NCBI GenBank assembly: GCA_030426085.1
Contig: JAUHYW010000072.1
Span: forward strand, 1-57,619
Length of the DNA stretch: 57,619 nt
Direction of reading: 5' to 3'
DNA from: a bacterium
GTDB taxonomy: Bacteria; Myxococcota_A; Bradymonadia; UBA7976; UBA1532
Shown here: one piece after another, positions 46,419 to 54,894 of the stretch
Position numbering within the stretch: position 1 is the stretch's first letter
Layout: every line of letters begins with the position of its first letter
Program-made: the position numbers and the translations under genes
Notes under the pieces: model-generated
What the model was told of the DNA's origin: nothing
Seen by the model: only the letters and a program-made list of their open reading frames with translations
Database searches by the model: none

Positions 46419-48679
46419 GCGGACTCCGCGTGGGGGTCAGGTGCTTCGGCGGTGGCGCCGTCGGGCTCGCTGGCGGGGTCGCGCTCGAAGCGGCGCAGTC
46501 GCGCATGCAGCCCGTCCACCGCGCCGTCGCCGGGGGCCTCTCCGCCGAAGCGGACCGCCTCGTACAGCGCGACGACCTCCCGAGCGAGCCCCAGCCCCGC
46601 GAGCTGCTGATGCTCGGCGCGCCGCAGCAGCTCACGGGCGGTCATCGCCGGCGTGCGCCCCAGGCCGCGCCGGCCGAGCACCCGCACCAGCTCGGCGTAG
46701 AGCGCCGCGACCTCGGCGGCGTCGGCGCCCGCGCCCGCGGCGTTCGGTACCAGCGCGCCCGACCGGCGCCGCACGAACGCCATCGCGATGCCGATCAGGG
46801 CCAGCGCCGCGATCAAGCCGCCCAGAAGCTGCCGGGCCGTGGAGCGCGCCGCCCGCCCGTCGAGCACCCGCCGCTCGCTCTCGCCCCGCAGCGAGCGCCA
46901 CATCTCCCGCAGCCGCAGGATGGCGCCGAGCTGGTGCTCCAGATCGTACTCGATGACGTACTTGTACCAGCGCATGCGCAGGGCGTCGGCGTATTGCAGG
47001 ATCTTCAGCCAGGGGGAGGGCGAGCGCAGCGGCGACGAGGACGCCGGGGTGGGGTCGTGGGTCGACCAGCGGTCGTGCCAGGTGCAGCCGCCGCCGGGCA
47101 CGCAGATCTCGTCGGGGTAGTAGACCTCGACCCACGAGTGAGCGTCGCCCTGGCTGACCGCCAGATAGCCCCCGTAGTCGTTCCAGGTGCCGCCCATGAA
47201 GCCGTTGACGTTGCGCGCCCCGATGCCCAGCGTGCGCAGCAGGATGACCATCGCCGTGCTGAAATACTCGCAGTGCCCCTGCCGCTGCACGAGGAGGAAG
47301 TCCTCCAACGGCGCGAAGCGGGCGTCGCGACCCAGATCGAGCGTGTAGGCGTACTCCGAGCGCAGGTGGCTCGCGATCCGTTCGACCGCCTCGGTGACGG
47401 TGCGCGCGTCCCCGGCGACGTCCAGGGCCATCGCCGCCACCCGGGGGTCCAGATCCGGAGGCACCTGCACGTAGCGCCTGCCGAACTGCCCCCGTCGCGC
47501 GATCGTACGCCGATAGCCGTCGAGCGGCTGATCGGTCAGCCCCGGCGGCAGCGCCTCGGGCTCGCTGAAGGCCGCGTAGCGGAATGCGATCTCGTCGGTC
47601 TGCTCGTAGTGCACGTCGCCTTCGGCGTCGGTCCAGAGCTGCCTTCGCCGGCCGGGCAGGTTCAGGTCCAGCTCGGCCAGCGTGACCCCGTGCAGGCGGG
47701 TCAGGCCGAAGAGCATGCGCGACTCCATCGGCTCGAGGTAGATCGACTGGCGCACGGTGCGATCGTCGGGCTGGAGCTGCGGGCGCACCGGGTAGCGCCG
47801 CCCGACGCGCTCCAGGGGGCTCTTCGCGGTGCCGGTGGACTTCGACCACATCCGACCATCGTAGGTGTCGAACGCGATGCCCCGCCACCGCGGCGGCAGG
47901 CGGAAACGATCCCGAGGCTCGTTGAACTCGACCCGCATCACGACTGTCGGGTCGTCTTTGATCAGGCCAAAGTGCCCCAGCTCGAGCGTATCGCTGAAGC
48001 CGGCCATGCGGATGCCCGGCCGCTGCTGGTTGAAGAAGCGGAAGCCGATGCGGGGGAAGAGGAAGAAGAACGTCGCCGCCCCGACGAAGACCGCCAGCGA
48101 CACCGCGCTGGTCGCCAGCAGGAACCGCCCACCAACCAGCTTTCGGCTGTTGAGGACCCGCTGCACCTGCACCGGCCGCCCCTGCAGCGAGTCGCCGTAC
48201 TTGAGCAGGTAGTTCTCCTCCATCTCCCGCTTGAGGTGGAAGAGGATGAGCGTCCACGTCGTGAAGACGATGTAGAACAGGAACAGTACCCCGTAGATCA
48301 GGTCGCTGCTCAGGGCCGTCGCGGCGACCATCTGCAGAAAGCTGACCACGTAGAGCTGGAGATAGTCCCGGCTCGCGACCCGGTTGAAGAGCTTGTTGAG
48401 CGTCAGGAAGACGATGAAGTGGGCCCCGGTGAGCAGGACTGGCTCGCCGAGCACGATATCGAGCACCGTCTTGCTCAGCATCAGCAGGGTCAGCCCGTTC
48501 CACAGCCGCTCGAAGCGGGCCGGATCGACCCGGGGTGCCTCCCAGAACCAGCTCACCGCGAGGCCGAGGACCGACAGCGCGGCCAGGGCCGGGTGCAGTT
48601 CGCCCGAGACGAAGAGCGCCACGAAGCTCGTGAGCACCATCAGGTAGCTGGTGACCTTGTGCACGACGACGAAGCGCAC
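46415..48679 (-). CDS. TgpA-like membrane transglutaminase (DUF3488/DUF4129)
   Basis: 754 residues from the GTG at 48679, one base after the DUF58 stop. About six membrane helices lie in the first 210 residues (DUF3488 part). The exported transglutaminase-core domain (about 385-560) has a Cys-His-Asp set: Cys470 in QGHCEYFSTAM, DAHSWVEVYY, and HDPTP. A further helix near residue 620 leads to a cytoplasmic DUF4129-like helical tail and an acidic end. TgpA-type proteins are thought to crosslink or cleave periplasmic peptides; Pseudomonas TgpA is essential. DUF58 upstream is a frequent partner. A MoxR ATPase, common in such operons, is not beside it. Confidence 0.92.
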   Translation of the reverse strand: MRFVVVHKVTSYLMVLTSFVALFVSGELHPALAALSVLGLAVSWFWEAPRVDPARFERLWNGLTLLMLSKTVLDIVLGEPVLLTGAHFIVFLTLNKLFNRVASRDYLQLYVVSFLQMVAATALSSDLIYGVLFLFYIVFTTWTLILFHLKREMEENYLLKYGDSLQGRPVQVQRVLNSRKLVGGRFLLATSAVSLAVFVGAATFFFLFPRIGFRFFNQQRPGIRMAGFSDTLELGHFGLIKDDPTVVMRVEFNEPRDRFRLPPRWRGIAFDTYDGRMWSKSTGTAKSPLERVGRRYPVRPQLQPDDRTVRQSIYLEPMESRMLFGLTRLHGVTLAELDLNLPGRRRQLWTDAEGDVHYEQTDEIAFRYAAFSEPEALPPGLTDQPLDGYRRTIARRGQFGRRYVQVPPDLDPRVAAMALDVAGDARTVTEAVERIASHLRSEYAYTLDLGRDARFAPLEDFLLVQRQGHCEYFSTAMVILLRTLGIGARNVNGFMGGTWNDYGGYLAVSQGDAHSWVEVYYPDEICVPGGGCTWHDRWSTHDPTPASSSPLRSPSPWLKILQYADALRMRWYKYVIEYDLEHQLGAILRLREMWRSLRGESERRVLDGRAARSTARQLLGGLIAALALIGIAMAFVRRRSGALVPNAAGAGADAAEVAALYAELVRVLGRRGLGRTPAMTARELLRRAEHQQLAGLGLAREVVALYEAVRFGGEAPGDGAVDGLHARLRRFERDPASEPDGATAEAPDPHAESA

Positions 48680-48680
48680 G

Positions 48681-49967
48681 TCAGCTCCCCAACTCGAAGA
48701 CGTGGGTGAAGCCGGCGCCGGCCAGGGCCCGACCCCGGCGGTGGGTCACCAGCAGCCGGTGGGCGCCTCGGCCTCCCTTGGGCGGCCGCAGGAGCGTGGG
48801 ATCGTCGGCCCGCCGCCACTCCAGCAGCGCCAGCCAGCGCATCAGCCGCTCGAAGCCGCGCCCATCGGCTGACAGCGTGCGGCTCTCTTCCGACGTGCGC
48901 ACCGTCACGCTGAACCCCCGCTCGGCGAGGTGCAGCGCCAGCGACGCGATCAGCTCGACGCACTGGTCGAAGTCCAGCCGGTGGGCCTCGTCCTCGACGT
49001 CGTAATCGGCCGGCATGCGGTCATTGAGCAGCAACTCGACCCGGCGGCCACCCTCGATCTCGAACTCCCGCAGCATCAGCCGGTTCTCCCGGGCCGAGCG
49101 CTTCCAGTGGATGTCGCGGGCGTCGTCGCCGACCCGATAATCCCGCAGTGAGTGGAAGTCCCGGCCCGCGCCGTGACGCGGGCGGGTGATCTCGCCGAGC
49201 AACGCCCGGGCCTCGAGCGGCAGGTGCCCCACCGGCTGGATCGCGGGGAAGACGACCAGCTCGGCCGGGGCCTCGTAGCGCCGGCTCTTGACGAAGAAGG
49301 CGAACGGGAAGCGGGTGTCGACCTTGAGCCCGTGGTAGCGGTACAGCCCCCGCCGCTCGAACTCGGTGCGGTAGCTGGTCGACTGCCGGGCCTGGGCCGG
49401 CACCTTGAGGAAGTAGCACTTCTTCGACTGGGGGCGACCTTGGATGACGTCCTCGACCTGCACGCTGAACGAGGGCAGCCGTCGCTTGCGGTTGCCGAGC
49501 ACGATGCCGGTGAGGAAGGGTCGCCGGGCGAAGACCTGCGGAGGCAGCTCGCGGATGACCTCCAACTGGCGCAGCGTCTGCTCTGACAGCACGCCGCTGA
49601 CGATGATCATCGACAGGAGCATGCCCAGGAAGAGGTACAGCAGGTTGTTGCCGGTGTTGATCGCTGCGAAGCCCACACCGAGCGTGATGCCGATGAGATA
49701 GCGGCCCTCGCGGGTGAACCGCAGCGCACGGGGAGGGGGGCGGCCCTCGGACCTGCGGCGGCGCCAGATCCGGATGCCGAGGACGAGGCCCGCGTAGAGC
49801 GCGGTGGCCCACGGGCTCCAAGCGACCGCGAGCAGCAACGCGACGACGACGTGGAACAGCCCGGCGAGCCCCTGGCGGATGCGCCCGGCCCAGCGGCGGC
49901 CGGCGGATCGCTCGATCGGCCAGCGTCGGGCGTGAGGCACCGGCGGGCTGGACGGGAGGCGGATCAT
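48681..49967 (-). CDS. DUF58 family membrane protein
   Basis: 428 residues from the ATG at 49967; a GTG at 49985 would add six residues. Two membrane regions lie near the N-terminus (about 37-63 and 92-130), with a basic loop between. The DUF58 signature follows: RDFHSLRDYRVGDDARDIHW then KRSARENRLMLREFE, leading to a von Willebrand A-like fold (RRVELLLNDRMPADYD as the metal-binding strand). The family works with MoxR ATPases and transglutaminases in envelope protein assembly. It is the first gene of this operon, followed one base later by the transglutaminase. Confidence 0.93.
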   Translation of the reverse strand: MIRLPSSPPVPHARRWPIERSAGRRWAGRIRQGLAGLFHVVVALLLAVAWSPWATALYAGLVLGIRIWRRRRSEGRPPPRALRFTREGRYLIGITLGVGFAAINTGNNLLYLFLGMLLSMIIVSGVLSEQTLRQLEVIRELPPQVFARRPFLTGIVLGNRKRRLPSFSVQVEDVIQGRPQSKKCYFLKVPAQARQSTSYRTEFERRGLYRYHGLKVDTRFPFAFFVKSRRYEAPAELVVFPAIQPVGHLPLEARALLGEITRPRHGAGRDFHSLRDYRVGDDARDIHWKRSARENRLMLREFEIEGGRRVELLLNDRMPADYDVEDEAHRLDFDQCVELIASLALHLAERGFSVTVRTSEESRTLSADGRGFERLMRWLALLEWRRADDPTLLRPPKGGRGAHRLLVTHRRGRALAGAGFTHVFELGS

Positions 49968-50070
49968 CGCGCCCGAGTGTCGCACACTCCCGGCGACTGG
50001 GGCGGGTCTAAACGAGACGTGGGGGCGGAACGGCGCCGGTCGGCGAGAGCCGCCGACGCCGCCGGGCGGG

Positions 50071-50376
50071 CTACCAGCTCGCCTTGACCACCCCGGGCAG
50101 GTTGCCGAGCAACCCCTCGTCGCGCAGCGCGATGCGGGACAGGCCGAACTTGCGGTAGTAGCCTCGCGGGCGGCCGGTCAGCGCGCAGCGGTTGCGCACC
50201 CGGGTGGGGCTGGCGTCCCGCGGCATCTTGTGCAGCTTGCGCTGGGCGTCGAACTTCTCTTCGATGCCGGTGTTGGGATCCTTGATGATCGCCACCAGCG
50301 CAGCCCGGCGCTCGGCGTACTTGGCCACCAGCTTGCGACGCTGGGCGTTCTTCGCGATCTTGCTCTTCTTCGCCAT
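50071..50376 (-). CDS. rpsN: 30S ribosomal protein S14, long zinc-free type
   Basis: 101 residues from the ATG at 50376. It has the [19 protein letters not shown] start, then [20 protein letters not shown] and the C-terminal [19 protein letters not shown]. The length and the single Cys where the zinc form has a Cys-x2-Cys pair show the long, zinc-independent form as in E. coli. It is not in a ribosomal operon: neighbours are DUF58 and a haem lipoprotein. Stand-alone zinc-free S14 genes in other bacteria are often zinc-starvation copies under Zur, but no clear Zur box was seen in the 120 bp upstream. Confidence 0.95.
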   Translation of the reverse strand: MAKKSKIAKNAQRRKLVAKYAERRAALVAIIKDPNTGIEEKFDAQRKLHKMPRDASPTRVRNRCALTGRPRGYYRKFGLSRIALRDEGLLGNLPGVVKASW

Positions 50377-50498
50377 GATTCTTCGAATACTCCGTGCTGG
50401 ACGAACGGGTGACGTCGGCGCGGAATAGTGCACGATCGTCCCGGTGGGCGCAACTGATCACTGTCGTTTTTCGGTGACTGCGTGACCGCGCGCCGGGA

Positions 50499-50999
50499 TC
50501 ACTCCTCGGATGCGGCCGTCGGCGCCGAGAGGAGCTGGTCCCGGCCGTCGTCGTGGCAGTCCAGGCAGTGGTTCGGCACGCCCGCCGCGACGATGCGGTC
50601 GTCGGCGTCGAAGAGGGCGTAGAACCAGCCCGCCTCGTCTTTTCGCATCAGCGCCCGCACCAGCACGTCGCCGTCGGCCCAGCCGTCCTTGACGACGACG
50701 CTGCCCACCGGCCACGGGGGCCCGTCGGCGATCGCCTCGGCGAGCACGCGGTTGAGGTAGATCGAGGACGTCTGTCCGTGGGGGCTGATCGACGGCGCCG
50801 TAGGATCGAATCCGGGCATCTCGGCCCAGTCGACGTAGACCGCGGCCCGCGCCTGCCCCAGCAGATCGACGGCCTCGCGGTCGGCGGCCGCCTCGCGGCT
50901 GTCTGCGGTGCAGCCGAGGCCGGCGAGCAGCCAGCCGCCCACGAGCAGGCCCGGGATACGCCCCTCCCAGCGCGCCGGGCGCTGGCGTCGTCGCACCAT
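50499..50999 (-). CDS. Monoheme P460-like cytochrome lipoprotein
   Basis: 166 residues from the ATG at 50999, with GGAGG six bases upstream. A signal peptide with lipobox (L-A-G-L-G-C) is followed by an Ala/Asp spacer. The mature domain resembles cytochrome P460/DUF3365-type proteins: YLNRVLAEAIADG, VGSVVVKDGWADG, GWFYALFDADDRIV, and a C-terminal haem motif C-L-D-C-H. It is likely a lipid-anchored periplasmic monoheme protein. P460 enzymes oxidise hydroxylamine, but the crosslinking Lys was not checked, so only the family is claimed. Confidence 0.78.
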   Translation of the reverse strand: MVRRRQRPARWEGRIPGLLVGGWLLAGLGCTADSREAAADREAVDLLGQARAAVYVDWAEMPGFDPTAPSISPHGQTSSIYLNRVLAEAIADGPPWPVGSVVVKDGWADGDVLVRALMRKDEAGWFYALFDADDRIVAAGVPNHCLDCHDDGRDQLLSAPTAASEE

Positions 51000-51109
51000 G
51001 TCGATCCTCCGATCGCGGGCGGGTCCACCCCCGCCGGGGCATGGTCGCCCGCCGCGCCCACCGGCGCAACGGTGGCCTTTCTCCGGGTGAGGCAATAGGA
51101 TGGCGCGTC

Positions 51110-51907
51110 ATGCTCGTCCGTCATGCCAGCGGGGTGCGCGTCGGCGCCCTCACCATCGATCCGACCGAGCGCGTCGCGACCGCGCTGTGGACCCACCGCC
51201 CGGCCCGTCGGCCACCCGCCGGCCGGGCCCTGGCCAGCGCCCCGCTCGCCCGCCGGTGGCCGTCGACCCTCGCGCTGCCCTTCGGGGCCGGCGCCGTCGC
51301 GATGGGCTTTCGCATCGAGCTCCTGCCCACGGGCTACGGCCCCGGCGGCGCCGCGGTCCTGCTCGCGCGGGGCGGTGAGCGCACCCTGGTCGTCGGGCCG
51401 ACCACCGAGGCCCTCGTCGCCCGTCGGGTCGATCGCCTCGTGCTCTTCGCGGCTCCCCCGCCAGCGCCCGACGGCTGGCTGTCGGCGCTGCCCGAATCGG
51501 CGACCTTGGTCGTGCCCGACGCCGCGGCCGCCGAGCAGGTCTCCGATCGGCTGCGCGCCGCCGGCCGCGCCCACCGGCGCCCCCAGTGGCTGGGGCGGGG
51601 CCGGGGGCCGTCGAATGCGCCCTTGCGCGTCACGACCCGCGGTCCGGGGCTCGTCGTCGACGCCCGACCGCAGGCCTCCGAGGATTGGCTCGTGCGCTTC
51701 GCCGGCCGGGTCTCGGCCCGGGCGGTCTTCGTGCACGGCCCGCGCGCCGATCACCTCGCCCGGGCGCTGGCCGCCGACGGCCAGCCGGTCCGGGTGCTGC
51801 ACGGCCCGCAGCAACTCTCGCTGCTCGATGAAGAGCCGACCCCCTACACACCCGATCCGCTGCCGCTGCGCCCGGCCGAGTCCACCGAGGGCCCGGAGCG
51901 CAGGTGA
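51110..51907 (+). CDS. Degenerate ligase-associated-exonuclease-like (MBL-fold) protein
   Basis: 265 residues from the ATG at 51110. The order of segments matches the metallo-beta-lactamase/beta-CASP protein known as ligase-associated DNA exonuclease: GVRVGALTIDPTERVATALWTH, then AGRALASAPLARRW, then FRIELLPTGYGPGGAAVLL and GERTLVVGPT. In the active family the first motif is T-H-x-H-x-D-H and the second P-x-G-H; here they are T28-H-R-P-A-R-R and P-T-G-Y, so most metal ligands are gone. The rest looks selected, with a full open frame. It is coupled to PBP1A by a GTGA overlap. A non-catalytic role near the cell wall is possible. Confidence 0.7.
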   Translation: MLVRHASGVRVGALTIDPTERVATALWTHRPARRPPAGRALASAPLARRWPSTLALPFGAGAVAMGFRIELLPTGYGPGGAAVLLARGGERTLVVGPTTEALVARRVDRLVLFAAPPPAPDGWLSALPESATLVVPDAAAAEQVSDRLRAAGRAHRRPQWLGRGRGPSNAPLRVTTRGPGLVVDARPQASEDWLVRFAGRVSARAVFVHGPRADHLARALAADGQPVRVLHGPQQLSLLDEEPTPYTPDPLPLRPAESTEGPERR

Positions 51908-54369
51908 GCCGAGCCCGCCCCATCCGCATCGTCAACCGCCGCCCGGGCGGTGTCCTTCGCTGGTGCCTGCGCATCGGCCTCCTGCTCGTGCTCGCGCTCG
52001 GGGTGGCCTCGGCCCTCGTGGCCGCTGGGGCCTACGTGCACTTCTCCCGCGACCTGCCGCGCATCGCCTCGGTCGACGACTACCGCCCGCCCACCGTCAG
52101 CCGGTTCTACGCCGACGATGGCCGGCTCATCGGCGAGTTCACCATCGAGCGGCGGGTGGTCGTGCCCCTCGCGCGCATGCCTCGCCACCTGATCGAGGCC
52201 TTCCTCGCCGCCGAGGACAAGCGCTTCTTCGGTCACGACGGCGTCGACTATCGGGCGACCATCCGGGCGATGCTGGCCAACGTCGTCGCCGGCCGCACCG
52301 TCCAGGGCGCCTCGACGATCACCCAGCAGCTCTGCAAGACCCTCGTCGGCCGGGAGAAGTCCTACGCCCGCAAGGCCCGGGAGGCGATCCTCGCCCGGCG
52401 GACCGAGCACCGGCTCACCAAGCTCGAGATCCTCTACCTCTACCTCAACCAGATCTACCTCGGTCACGGCGCCTACGGCGTGCAGGCCGCCGCGCGCAAC
52501 TACTTCCGCAAAGACGTCGGCGACCTCGATCTCGCCGAGGCGGCCATGCTCGCCGGCCTGCCGCCCCAGCCCGGTCGGCTCAACCCGGTCCTCGACTTCG
52601 AGGGCGCCCGCGAGCGGCAGCGCTACGTTCTCGATCGGATGGTCGCCGAGGGCTTCGTCGACCCGGCCACCGCCGACGCCGCCTTCGCCCGCCCGCTGAC
52701 CGTGTATGGCGAGCTGGTCTCGGTCTTCGACGACCGCGCCCCGTATTTCGCCGAGCATGTGCGCAAGCACGTCCAGGAGACCTACGGCTACGACGCGCTC
52801 AACACCGGTGGGCTGCGAGTCTTCACCACCGTGGACGCCGACCAGCAGCGCGCGGCTCAGACGGCGCTCCAGAGCGGGCTGCACGCGGTCGGCGAGCGTC
52901 AGGGCTACACCGGCCCGGTGACCCACCTGGGCGAGAGCGAGCGCCCCGCCTTCCTCGAGCGGGCCACCGCGCTCTACGGCGGCCCCGGGGCCCTCGAGCC
53001 CGAGCGGTGGTATCACGGCCTCGTCACCGCGGTGGAGAGAGGCGAAGCCGAGGTGCGCATCGGCGCTCTCGACGCCCGGCTTCCCCTGCGGGGCGGCATG
53101 CGCTGGGCCCGTCCGTTCGACGAGGAGGCCGAGGCCAACGGCGGCCGGCTGGCGGACGCCCGCGACGCGCTGAAGCCGGGTGACGTGATCCTGGTGCGCC
53201 TCAACCGGGGCAGCCGCTTCGCCGACGCCGATCCGCCGGCCCTCGCGCTGGGTCAGGACCCGCCCGTGCAGGGGGCCCTCGTCAGCGTAGAGCCCCGCAC
53301 CGGCCACGTCACCGCGATGGTCGGCGGATTCGACTTCGACCAGAGCGAGTACAACCGGGCGTTCCAGGGCTGCCGCCAGCCGGGGTCGATCTTCAAGCCG
53401 GTGGTCTACAGCCTCGCGCTCGACCGGGACCACACCCTGGCGACCCCGATCGACGACACCCCGATCGCGGTGTACGACCAGAAAGAGCAGTACATCTGGA
53501 AGCCCAAGAATTTCGGCGGGCGCTACAAGGGCACCGTCCTGCTGCGGGACGCCCTCATCCGCTCGATGAACATCCCCGCGATCCGGGTGATCCGGCACGT
53601 CGGACCCCAAGCCGCCGCGGAGTGGGCCACCCGGCTGGGGATCACCACCCCGATGTATCCCGATCAATCGCTCGTGCTCGGCAGCTCGTGCGTCTACCCG
53701 TGGGACATGGTCCGGCTGTACGCGATGTTCGCCGAGCGGGGGCGTGCGTTGCGGCCGGCTTTCATCAAGCGGGTCGAGACCCGTGACGGGCACATCCTCG
53801 AAGACCGCAGCCGATTCACCGACCCCCACGCGCCCCTCGACGCCCGCCTCGACGGCCTGCTGCGGGCCTTCGCCGAACCGCGACCGCGCCTGCTCTCCGA
53901 GGGCACCGCCTACCTGATGCAGACCGCGCTGCGCCAGGTGGTCGAGGCCGGCACCGCGGTCCGGGCCCGGCGGCTCGACAAGCCCGCGGGGGGCAAGACG
54001 GGCACCACCGACGCCTACGACGCCTGGTTCGTCGGCTTCACCCGGGCCCTGGCCACCGGGGTCTGGATCGGCAGCGATCTCAACCGACGCCGCCTCGGGC
54101 GGGGCGAGACCGGGGGCAAGGTCGCGCTGCCCGTCTGGCTCGACTTCATGAAGCAGGCTCTCGCCGGCGTGCCCCAGGCCGACTTCACCGACGCGCCACC
54201 CCCGACCATCGCGTGGCATCGTATCGACGTGGAGACCGGACTGCTGGCCCCTTCGGGCAACCGAGCCTTGAATCTACCGTTCAAGAGCGGTACGCAGCCC
54301 ACTGAAGAAGCCCGCGCAGCGGGCAGCTTCGACAACCGCGATCTCGACCTCGTCGAGGGCAGGTTCTGA
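51904..54369 (+). CDS. mrcA: Class A penicillin-binding protein 1A
   Basis: 821 residues from the GTG at 51904, whose TG is shared with the upstream stop (GTGA). One membrane helix (about 20-43) anchors the protein. The glycosyltransferase-51 domain has Glu104 in AAEDKRFFGHDGVD, then QGASTITQQLCKTLVG and EILYLYLNQIYLGHGAYG. An OB-like insert follows. The transpeptidase domain has the nucleophile Ser495 in PGSIFKPVVY, S-M-N in LIRSMNIPAIRV, and AGGKTGTTDAYDAWF. It polymerises and crosslinks peptidoglycan in the periplasm. Length fits PBP1A. The downstream TatB start overlaps its stop by one base. Confidence 0.96.
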   Translation: MSRARPIRIVNRRPGGVLRWCLRIGLLLVLALGVASALVAAGAYVHFSRDLPRIASVDDYRPPTVSRFYADDGRLIGEFTIERRVVVPLARMPRHLIEAFLAAEDKRFFGHDGVDYRATIRAMLANVVAGRTVQGASTITQQLCKTLVGREKSYARKAREAILARRTEHRLTKLEILYLYLNQIYLGHGAYGVQAAARNYFRKDVGDLDLAEAAMLAGLPPQPGRLNPVLDFEGARERQRYVLDRMVAEGFVDPATADAAFARPLTVYGELVSVFDDRAPYFAEHVRKHVQETYGYDALNTGGLRVFTTVDADQQRAAQTALQSGLHAVGERQGYTGPVTHLGESERPAFLERATALYGGPGALEPERWYHGLVTAVERGEAEVRIGALDARLPLRGGMRWARPFDEEAEANGGRLADARDALKPGDVILVRLNRGSRFADADPPALALGQDPPVQGALVSVEPRTGHVTAMVGGFDFDQSEYNRAFQGCRQPGSIFKPVVYSLALDRDHTLATPIDDTPIAVYDQKEQYIWKPKNFGGRYKGTVLLRDALIRSMNIPAIRVIRHVGPQAAAEWATRLGITTPMYPDQSLVLGSSCVYPWDMVRLYAMFAERGRALRPAFIKRVETRDGHILEDRSRFTDPHAPLDARLDGLLRAFAEPRPRLLSEGTAYLMQTALRQVVEAGTAVRARRLDKPAGGKTGTTDAYDAWFVGFTRALATGVWIGSDLNRRRLGRGETGGKVALPVWLDFMKQALAGVPQADFTDAPPPTIAWHRIDVETGLLAPSGNRALNLPFKSGTQPTEEARAAGSFDNRDLDLVEGRF

Positions 54370-54884
54370 TGCTCCCCTTCGGTATCGGCTTCAGCGAAGT
54401 TCTGCTCATCCTCGTGGTGCTGCTGCTCGTCGTCGGCCCCCAGAAGCTGCCCGAGCTCGCCCGGACGCTCGGGAAGGGCGTGCGCGCCGCGCGGCGGGCG
54501 GGGCAGGAACTGCGCGACGCCGTCGAGATCGACGAGATCCGACGCTCGGTCTACGACCACACCGTCCGCCCCTGGCAGCAGGCCACCGACATCGACGACG
54601 TCGAGCTCGACGACCGGGGCACCTACGCCCGCGCCGCCGGAGAAGTGGCCGCCGCCACCGACGCCGCGATCGGGAAGGTGAAACGTGACGGTGGTTCTGG
54701 GCCCGATGTAGGCGGCGAGCCCTCCCCGGACGTCGCCGACGACAGCGAAGCCGATCCCGACGAGAGCGGACCCCGCGGCCCCATCGCCCGGGGTCCGGGC
54801 CCGATCATGCCGGTGCTGCGACCCGCGCGCCCGAACGATGACGCCGATCCGCCGCCCGCCGACGAGCCCGAGCGGCCTGCCTGA
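54369..54884 (+). CDS. tatB: Sec-independent translocase subunit TatB
   Basis: 171 residues from the ATG at 54369, sharing one base with the PBP1A stop. The N-terminus has the TatA/B membrane helix with the GFSE start and a GPQKLPELARTLGKG hinge, which favours TatB over TatA. An amphipathic helix (about 30-55) and an acidic, disordered tail follow. With TatC directly downstream it makes the substrate-receptor complex for folded twin-arginine proteins. No TatA gene is in the window. Confidence 0.9.
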   Translation: MLPFGIGFSEVLLILVVLLLVVGPQKLPELARTLGKGVRAARRAGQELRDAVEIDEIRRSVYDHTVRPWQQATDIDDVELDDRGTYARAAGEVAAATDAAIGKVKRDGGSGPDVGGEPSPDVADDSEADPDESGPRGPIARGPGPIMPVLRPARPNDDADPPPADEPERPA

Positions 54885-54894
54885 CGAGGTCCCG

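Noticed and set aside
50377-50463. Zur-type operator upstream of the orphan S14 gene
   Set aside because: No convincing palindrome of the known Zur type was found by eye; only weak promoter-like boxes.
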